Shown one piece after another: positions 58,353 through 64,000 of a stretch of 64,000 bases of DNA. Every line of letters starts with the position of its first letter. Positions within the stretch are counted from its first letter, which is position 1. Source of the DNA: Cryobacterium sp. Y57 (GTDB lineage Bacteria; Actinomycetota; Actinomycetes; Actinomycetales; Microbacteriaceae); NCBI RefSeq assembly GCF_002929505.1, contig NZ_PJJL01000060.1:1-64000 (forward strand). The letters are read 5' to 3'. The notes below the pieces were generated by a model that was not told the origin of the DNA, did not search any database, and saw only the letters and a program-made list of their open reading frames with translations. Made by a program: the position numbers and the translations under genes.

Positions 58353-58676
58353 CTACTCGGGCACCGTCATTTCTCCCATTTGGCCCCAACCTTCAGCGTC
58401 GATACGCTCGCTGATGATCTCGGGAGTCTTGACGAGCGCTTGCGGCATAGCCTTCATGGCCGCCGAAAAGTGAGTGCTGTTGACGTGAGATCCTGCGGCG
58501 TCGTCGTGGAATGCCTCGACGAGTACGAACTGGTGAGGATCGTCAACACTGCGCGACCAGTCGAACCACAGGTTGCCCGGTTCCTGGCGCGTAGTCTCGG
58601 TGAAGTCACGTGTCAGGTCCATCCAACGATCAGTCCACTCTGGTTTCACGGTGAATTTGGCAACGATGAAAATCAT
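58353..58676 (-). CDS. antibiotic biosynthesis monooxygenase (ABM) domain protein
   Basis: A 107-residue single ABM domain: FIVAKFTVKPEWTDRWMDLT, RQEPGNLWFDWSRS, FVLVEAFHDDAAGSHVNSTH then FSAAM. YgiN-like proteins of this fold oxidise quinols or act as heat-stable dimers without cofactor. Start ATG 58674-58676 fits the first strand; eight more residues are possible upstream. It is divergent from the SDR gene at 58849 over a 150-base gap. Confidence 0.82.
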   Translation of the reverse strand: MIFIVAKFTVKPEWTDRWMDLTRDFTETTRQEPGNLWFDWSRSVDDPHQFVLVEAFHDDAAGSHVNSTHFSAAMKAMPQALVKTPEIISERIDAEGWGQMGEMTVPE

Positions 58677-58848
58677 GAAATGGTCCCTTTCCTCGGTCAC
58701 GTCCCGTTGAGTGGCGGCGCTTCCTGAAAACCCGATGGTGAGTCGTTCCAGTGTAGGCGGCGGTCGGGTCCGAGCGGATCACCGAAGCACCTGTCGACTA
58801 AAATCGCAATGAATGTTCTAGACCGATTACCGCTGAGGGATTCTGACC

Positions 58849-59556
58849 GTGCAAACTCGTAAAGTAGCCATCATCACCGGGGGCTCGCAAGGCATCGGAG
58901 CAGGTCTGGTGTCCGCATTCCGCGGACTCGGCTACGCCGTCGTCGCTAATTCACGCTCCATCACGGCGTCCGAATACTCGGACGTGATCACGGTACCCGG
59001 AGATATTTCGGACCCCGCTGTGGCCGAGAAGGTCATCAGCACCGCGATGGAGAAGTTCGGCCGGATCGACACGCTCGTGAACAACGCCGGAATTTTTATC
59101 GGTAAGCCATTCACCGAGTACACCCAAGAGGACTACAACAGCATTCTGCAGGTGAACCTCGGGGGTTTCTTCCACATTACGCAGAGGACCATCGCGCAGA
59201 TGGTCGAACAGGGAGCGGGCCACGTGGTGAACGTGACGACGACGCTTGTTGAATTCGCGAACTCAAGCGCTCCGTCGGCTCTTGCCTCGTTGACCAAGGG
59301 CGGACTGTCTTCCGTCACGAAGTCTCTGGCGATCGAGTACGCCGGCCGCGGTATCCGCGTGAACGCCGTTTCTCTGGGAGTCATCCACACCCCCATGCAT
59401 CCGGAAGAAACGCATGGAATTCTCGCAGGCTGGCACCCGGTCGGACGGATCGGCACGATCGATGATGTCACCCATGGCGTCCTCTACCTGGAACACGCCC
59501 CGTTCGTCACGGGCGAGATTTTACACATCGACGGCGGTCAAAGCGCCGGAAGCTGA
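58849..59556 (+). CDS. short-chain dehydrogenase lacking the catalytic Tyr
   Basis: The 235-residue SDR has KVAIITGGSQGIGAGLVSAF (TGxxxGxG), LVNNAGIF and a C-terminal FVTGEILHIDGGQSAG. The active-site stretch reads NVTTTLVEFANSSAPSALAS, LTKGGLSSVTKSLAIEYAGR: the Lys is present but Ala stands where YxxxK requires Tyr. I have seen such ALASLTKGG forms in other actinobacterial SDRs, so they form a natural variant group rather than a mutant. Its reaction is uncertain. GTG start; followed after 70 bases by an NTF2-like gene. Confidence 0.8.
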   Translation: MQTRKVAIITGGSQGIGAGLVSAFRGLGYAVVANSRSITASEYSDVITVPGDISDPAVAEKVISTAMEKFGRIDTLVNNAGIFIGKPFTEYTQEDYNSILQVNLGGFFHITQRTIAQMVEQGAGHVVNVTTTLVEFANSSAPSALASLTKGGLSSVTKSLAIEYAGRGIRVNAVSLGVIHTPMHPEETHGILAGWHPVGRIGTIDDVTHGVLYLEHAPFVTGEILHIDGGQSAGS

Positions 59557-59626
59557 GTCATCATTCGACGTGCAGGCTGTGCTGGCCGTCTCGTCTTCGA
59601 CGGGAAAAAACGAACAGGAGAAACCG

Positions 59627-60007
59627 ATGATCGCGCTTGATAGCATCAACCGGGTTCGCGTCGTGACGGACGTCTTGACTGCGTGGGCGAACGGAATCCG
59701 TGAGCATGAGCCGGAACGTGTCGCGTCCCACTTCACCGAAAATGCTCTTTTCCAGGGCGTCGCGCCGACGCATTCGATTGGCAGACCCGGTGTGATCGCC
59801 TATTACGATCGGCAGCCTGTGGGCCTCAGCCTCGCGTTTCGAATCCTGGAACACCGCCAACTTTCCGACTCGACGCTGATCTCCTATATCGACGTCGACT
59901 TCACGCGTCCCGACGGCGTCGTCATTCCCGTTCACCTGACGGCTGTGCTGGAATACGTCGATGGTTCCTGGCTCATCAGCCACTACCACGTTTCACAGGT
60001 CGTCTAG
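59627..60007 (+). CDS. NTF2/SnoaL-like protein
   Basis: A 126-residue protein with the cone-shaped NTF2 fold pattern: VVTDVLTAWANGIREHEPER, VASHFTENALFQGVAPTHSI, GRPGVIAYYDRQP and LTAVLEYVDGSWLISHYHVS. Such small proteins act as isomerases, hydrolases or binding proteins. ATG 59627 follows AGGAG and is clear. It is co-oriented with the SDR before it and probably co-transcribed. Confidence 0.78.
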   Translation: MIALDSINRVRVVTDVLTAWANGIREHEPERVASHFTENALFQGVAPTHSIGRPGVIAYYDRQPVGLSLAFRILEHRQLSDSTLISYIDVDFTRPDGVVIPVHLTAVLEYVDGSWLISHYHVSQVV

Positions 60008-60120
60008 CGGCAACTCGTCGGAGCGGGTGCCCTCAAGAAGCATGGCGACGCTCGTGTAACGGATTTGGCGGCGTTGGAAGCATCGGGAACATTTTCGGCG
60101 CCGCCCTCGTTGTCGCCATT

Positions 60121-60762
60121 ATGACAACTATTGGAATCATCGGTGCAGGAAACATTGGCAGCCAGGTCGCCCGCAAGGCGATCGAAAATGGTTACGACGT
60201 CGTGATCAGCAATTCCCGAGGTCCGGAGACCCTCGCCGAGCTCGTTGCCGAGCTGGGCCCGAAAGCGAGCGCCGGAACCGCAGCGCAGGCCGCTGAGGCC
60301 GCCGACGTCGCGGTCGTGACGGTACCCCTCAAGGCTTACGCCGATGTGCCCGTTCAGCAGCTCGCCGGCAAGATCGTCATTGACACCAATAACTACTACT
60401 TCGAACGCGACGGCCACATCATAGCCCTCGATAACGGCGAAACGACCGTGACCGGCATGCTCCAGAAGCACTTACCCACTTCGCGCGTGGCGAAAGGGTT
60501 CAATCACATTACGGCCGCGGACATCACCGCCGACTCGCACCCGATCGGCGACCCGGCCCGGCGCGCACTGGCAACGTCCTCCGACTTCACCGACGCCTCC
60601 GACTTCGTCACCAAGCTCTACGACGAATTCGGCTTCGACACAGTGAACATCGGCCCTCTCGTCGAGAGCTGGCGTGTCGAGCGCGACCGTCCGGCGTATG
60701 GCATCCGTCAGACGGTTGCCGAGCTCGAGGCCAACTTGGCGAAGGCACCGCGCACAGTATGA
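60121..60762 (+). CDS. NAD(P)-binding oxidoreductase, F420-dependent NADP reductase-like
   Basis: The 213-residue protein starts MTTIGIIGAGNIGSQVARKA with a Rossmann GxGxxG and has SNSRGPETLAELVAELGP, VVTVPLKAYADVPVQQLAGK, IVIDTNNYYFERDG and KGFNHITAADI. This is the NADP oxidoreductase/F420-dependent group, which moves hydride between NADP and F420, or acts on other substrates when F420 contacts are lost. ISNSRGPETL after strand 2 favours NADP. It is followed by a strong hairpin. Confidence 0.8.
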   Translation: MTTIGIIGAGNIGSQVARKAIENGYDVVISNSRGPETLAELVAELGPKASAGTAAQAAEAADVAVVTVPLKAYADVPVQQLAGKIVIDTNNYYFERDGHIIALDNGETTVTGMLQKHLPTSRVAKGFNHITAADITADSHPIGDPARRALATSSDFTDASDFVTKLYDEFGFDTVNIGPLVESWRVERDRPAYGIRQTVAELEANLAKAPRTV

Positions 60763-60767
60763 CGTCT

Positions 60768-60800
60768 GCCGACGGTCACCCACAGTAGGTGACCGTCGGC
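60768..60800 (+). terminator. strong hairpin between the oxidoreductase and narG
   Basis: GCCGACGGTCACC (60768-60780) and GGTGACCGTCGGC (60788-60800) form a perfect 13-bp stem around the 7-base loop CACAGTA, five bases after the oxidoreductase stop. A T-run is missing, as is frequent in high-GC Actinobacteria. It probably separates this gene from the nitrate reductase transcript. Confidence 0.7.
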
Positions 60801-60913
60801 GGTTCGCGCGCGCGTGTCGAAGAACTTCGAACGTGACCCGTCGGGTGCGGTCAATTTCGCGAACCACCAAAGTCGTGCATGCGCTGGGCGAAACACCGAC
60901 TTAGGCTATCGTC

Positions 60914-63900
60914 ATGGCAGCTGGACCTTTGCCTGCCGGGTTAGATGGAAAAGCGTCGGATGCAATGCTGTCGCTTGGCCGTTTCTTCACTCGGTGGGAA
61001 CAGACAGATGACGGCCGGGCGGTATTTCGCGAAGGCGGCCGTAAGGGCGACGTGTTCTACCGTGACCGGTGGAGCCACGACAAAGTGGTGCGGTCCACCC
61101 ACGGGGTGAACTGCACCGGGTCCTGCTCGTGGAAGGTGTACGTGCGCGACGGCATCATCACCTGGGAAGCCCAGCAGACGGATTACCCCTCGGTCGGACC
61201 AGACAGTCCGGAGTACGAACCCCGCGGCTGTCCGCGCGGAGCAGCCTTCAGCTGGTACACCTACTCGCCGACCCGGGTGCGGTATCCCTACGCCCGCGGC
61301 GTCCTCGTCGAAATGTACCGTGAAGCCAAGGCCAGGCTGAATGACCCGGTGCTGGCCTGGGCGGACGTCATGGGAGACCCCGACCGTCGTCGCCGGTACC
61401 AGCAGGCTCAAGGCAAGGGCGGCCTCGTTCGCATCCCGTGGACGGAAGCGATCGAGATCACCGCTGCGGCCCACGTGCACACGATCAAGGCATACGGTCC
61501 CGACCGCTGCTCGGGGTTCTCGCCCATCCCGGCCATGTCGATGGTTTCCCACGCCGCCGGAAACCGCTTTATTCAGCTCATCGGCGGCGTCATGACGTCG
61601 TTCTACGATTGGTACGCTGACCTCCCGGTGGCCAGCCCGCAGGTTTTCGGCGACCAGACCGACGTTCCGGAATCCGGCGACTGGTGGGACGCCACCTACC
61701 TCATGATGTGGGGCTCGAACGTGCCGGTGACCCGCACACCGGATGCGCACTGGATGACCGAGGTACGCTACCGAGGAACCAAGGTCATCGCGATCAGCCC
61801 CGACTACGCAGACAACACCAAATTCGCCGATGAGTGGTTGCCGGCGCAGGCCGGAACGGATGCCGCCCTCGCCATGGCGATGGGCCACGTACTGCTCAAG
61901 GAATTCTTCGTCGACCGGAGCGTTCCGTACTTCGAAGGTTACGTGCGCCGCTACACCGACCTGATGGCGGCCGACCTGCCGGAGCACTCCCAGACGGAGG
62001 GAGCCGCGTTCAAGACGGTACTCCTCGACGCGAACACCGGTATGCCCGTGGTGCCGAACGGTTCGATGGGTTACCGCTACGGCGAGGCCGGACAGGGCAA
62101 GTGGAACCTGGATCTGGAGGGTGTCGACCCGGCGTTGACGCTTCTGGACGGGGCGAACGGCGAGGCAGTGAGCATCCGTCTGCCATGTTTTGAAGCACCA
62201 TCGGGGGAGGGATCCATTCTCACCCGCGGGGTGCCGGTGCGCCGCGTCGCCGGACATGTGGTGACGACGGTGTTCGACCTGATGATGGCCCAGTACGGGG
62301 TGGGCCGTCCCGGGCTGCCGGGCGACTGGGCTACCGGTTACGACGACGTGTCCGCGCCGTACACGCCGGCCTGGCAGGCCGAGATCACGAGTGTTCCAGC
62401 CGAAGCCTGCATTCGGGTGGCGCGGGAATTTGCCCGCAATGCCGAGCAATCCAAGGGCCGGTCGATGATCATCATGGGCGCCGGGATCTGCCAGTGGTTC
62501 CACGGCGACGCGACATACCGGGCAGTACTGTCGCTGCTGATGCTGACCGGGTGCATGGGCCGTAACGGCGGTGGTTGGGCGCATTACGTGGGGCAGGAGA
62601 AGACCCGTCCGATCACCGGCTGGATCTCGCTCGCCAACGCGCTGGACTGGAGTCGCCCGCCGCGCACGATGATCGGCACCGGCTACTGGTATATGCACAC
62701 TGACCAGTGGCGGTCCGACGGGTACTCGGCCGACTCCCTGAAATCGCCGCTCGCCACTGGCCACTTCGACGGTATGCACACCGCCGACACGATCGCCCAA
62801 TCCGCGCGGCTCGGGTGGATGCCGTTCTACCCGCAATTCGACCGCAACCCGCTCGACCTCGCCGACGAGGTGCATGCCGCGATCGACCGTGGTGAAACAA
62901 CGGATGCCCCGCGTTACATCGCCGACGCCCTCAAGAGCGGCCGGCTCACCCCGGCCATCGACGACGTCGATGCTCCGCAGAACTGGCCACGCACCCTGGT
63001 GCTGTGGCGCTCGAACCTGTTCGGTTCCTCCGCCAAGGGCAACGAGTACTTTCTCAAGCATCTGCTGGGCACCCACCACAATGTGCTCGGCCAGGACCAC
63101 GTGAACGCCGCACGACCGCGCGATGTGACCTGGCGGGAGAGCGCGCCCGAGGGCAAGCTCGACCTGCTGGTGTCCGCCGATTTTCGGATGACGTCGACCA
63201 CGCTGCTCTCGGATATCGTCTTTCCGGCGGCCACCTGGTATGAAAAGCACGACCTGTCCTCAACCGACATGCATCCGTTCGTGCATGCCTTTAGCCCGGC
63301 GATCGATCCGCCCTGGGAGGCCAAGACCGATTTCGACACCTTCCGCCTTCTCGCCGAGGCATTCTCCCGGCAGACCCGGGTTCATCTCGGTACCCGGCGG
63401 GATCTCGTGAGCGTGCCACTGCAGCACGACACCCCCGGTGAGATCGCACAGCCGGGCGGAATCGTACGGGACTGGCGGGACGCATCCGTTGCCGCTGTGC
63501 CCGGGCAGAACATGCCGGTTTTTTCGATCGTGGAACGCGACTACACCGCAATCGCCGAGAAACTCGCCACAGTGGGGCCACTCGCCGAAGAGCGGGGTTT
63601 TACCGTGAAAAACGTGACCTACCGCATGGAGCACGAGATTGAACGGCTCGCCCGCAGCAACGGAGTAATGCTCGGCGGTGCCGGTGATGGCCGGCCCGCG
63701 ATCGACACCGACGCGAAATTCGCCCAGGCCATCCTCAGCTTCTCGGGAACGACCAACGGCGAACTCGCTGTGCAGGGTTTTAGGGAACTCGAGAAGCAGA
63801 CCGGCATGCACCTCGTCGATCTCGCGTCCGGTTCCGAGGAGAAACGCGTCACCTTCGCCCAGACCCAGGCTGGCCCGGTACCCGTGATCACGTCACCGGA

Positions 63901-64000
63901 ATGGTCGGGGACGGAAACCGGCGTACGCCGCTACTCCCCGTTCACGATCAACGTCGAACGACTCAAACCCTGGCACACCCTCACCGGGCGCATGCATTTC
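60914..64000 (+). CDS. narG: respiratory nitrate reductase alpha subunit, partial (window edge)
   Basis: The frame is open from ATG 60914 to the window end (1029 codons), lacking perhaps the last 200. The [4Fe-4S] ligands are His 63, Cys 67, Cys 71 and Cys 106 (HGVNCTGSC and RGCPRG), the same spacing as His 49/Cys 53/Cys 57/Cys 92 of E. coli NarG. The molybdenum-ligand Asp is at 232 in SFYDWYADLP. NarG reduces nitrate to nitrite at the cytoplasmic membrane face with bis-MGD, taking electrons through NarH and NarI, which should follow to the right. An in-frame ATG at 60965 is an alternative start. No twin-arginine signal is seen, as expected for the NarGHI type. Confidence 0.95.
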   Translation, partial: MAAGPLPAGLDGKASDAMLSLGRFFTRWEQTDDGRAVFREGGRKGDVFYRDRWSHDKVVRSTHGVNCTGSCSWKVYVRDGIITWEAQQTDYPSVGPDSPEYEPRGCPRGAAFSWYTYSPTRVRYPYARGVLVEMYREAKARLNDPVLAWADVMGDPDRRRRYQQAQGKGGLVRIPWTEAIEITAAAHVHTIKAYGPDRCSGFSPIPAMSMVSHAAGNRFIQLIGGVMTSFYDWYADLPVASPQVFGDQTDVPESGDWWDATYLMMWGSNVPVTRTPDAHWMTEVRYRGTKVIAISPDYADNTKFADEWLPAQAGTDAALAMAMGHVLLKEFFVDRSVPYFEGYVRRYTDLMAADLPEHSQTEGAAFKTVLLDANTGMPVVPNGSMGYRYGEAGQGKWNLDLEGVDPALTLLDGANGEAVSIRLPCFEAPSGEGSILTRGVPVRRVAGHVVTTVFDLMMAQYGVGRPGLPGDWATGYDDVSAPYTPAWQAEITSVPAEACIRVAREFARNAEQSKGRSMIIMGAGICQWFHGDATYRAVLSLLMLTGCMGRNGGGWAHYVGQEKTRPITGWISLANALDWSRPPRTMIGTGYWYMHTDQWRSDGYSADSLKSPLATGHFDGMHTADTIAQSARLGWMPFYPQFDRNPLDLADEVHAAIDRGETTDAPRYIADALKSGRLTPAIDDVDAPQNWPRTLVLWRSNLFGSSAKGNEYFLKHLLGTHHNVLGQDHVNAARPRDVTWRESAPEGKLDLLVSADFRMTSTTLLSDIVFPAATWYEKHDLSSTDMHPFVHAFSPAIDPPWEAKTDFDTFRLLAEAFSRQTRVHLGTRRDLVSVPLQHDTPGEIAQPGGIVRDWRDASVAAVPGQNMPVFSIVERDYTAIAEKLATVGPLAEERGFTVKNVTYRMEHEIERLARSNGVMLGGAGDGRPAIDTDAKFAQAILSFSGTTNGELAVQGFRELEKQTGMHLVDLASGSEEKRVTFAQTQAGPVPVITSPEWSGTETGVRRYSPFTINVERLKPWHTLTGRMHF

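Noticed and set aside
60941-63250. 769-codon open frame on the minus strand
   Set aside because: It lies entirely antisense to narG, whose metal-ligand motifs are unmistakable. Long antisense frames are common opposite high-GC genes.

Overview
The window looks like a chromosome segment of a high-GC actinobacterium, most likely family Microbacteriaceae (Cryobacterium-like). The reasons are a DUF7882 small protein typical of that family, actinobacterial versions of MOSC, GntP, DedA and NarG, and actinobacterial-style operons. No rRNA, complete tRNA or CRISPR array was seen.

The window has two unlike parts. Bases 1 to about 16.1 kb are a decaying accessory region. It holds IS30, IS110 and IS3 remnants, a frameshifted IS110 element, and many broken genes: a truncated multicopper oxidase, a collapsed Dps gene, an ECF sigma remnant, a membrane protein with several frameshifts, a DUF6578 gene with an in-frame TAG, a MerR remnant and a frameshifted conserved protein. 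A few intact genes sit among them: a TAT-exported multicopper oxidase, a MOSC protein, an ArsR regulator with a small membrane partner, a VOC protein behind a MerR-type operator, and a zinc alcohol dehydrogenase.

From about 16.1 kb on, the genes are intact and packed in operons: an ECF sigma factor with a membrane partner (16.1-17.2 kb); a hydroxy-acid cluster of GntP permease, IclR regulator and tartrate/malate-type dehydrogenase (17.6-21.0 kb); a sugar-type ABC importer without its own ATPase (21.4-24.6 kb); an amide cluster of AmiS/UreI channel, two FmdB-FmdA formamidase modules, an AmiC-like amide-binding protein and a MarR regulator (25.0-30.7 kb); a thiamine-responsive locus with two TPP riboswitches facing each other (31.0-36.0 kb); a beta-carbonic anhydrase; a peptide/N-acyl amino acid cluster of two M20-type hydrolases, two membrane proteins, a double Lrp regulator and an amidase (36.8-43.3 kb); a PAP2 phosphatase with a two-component system and membrane proteins (43.6-48.1 kb); an RpiR-controlled ABC importer with a phosphoesterase/beta-propeller fusion and a HAD protein (48.4-56.4 kb); small redox genes; and narG, running off the right edge.

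The strongest candidates for undescribed biology are (1) the thiamine locus, where one TPP riboswitch controls a ThiXYZ-type pyrimidine importer and the other controls an SDR plus an NtaA/SnaA-type flavin monooxygenase, both apparently through hairpins that hide the ribosome binding site; and (2) the RpiR-phosphoesterase/propeller-ABC-HAD operon, which looks like uptake and cleavage of an unknown phosphorylated compound. A second FmdB gene that appears to start with ATC also deserves attention. All functional assignments come from reading motifs by eye; no database search was run.
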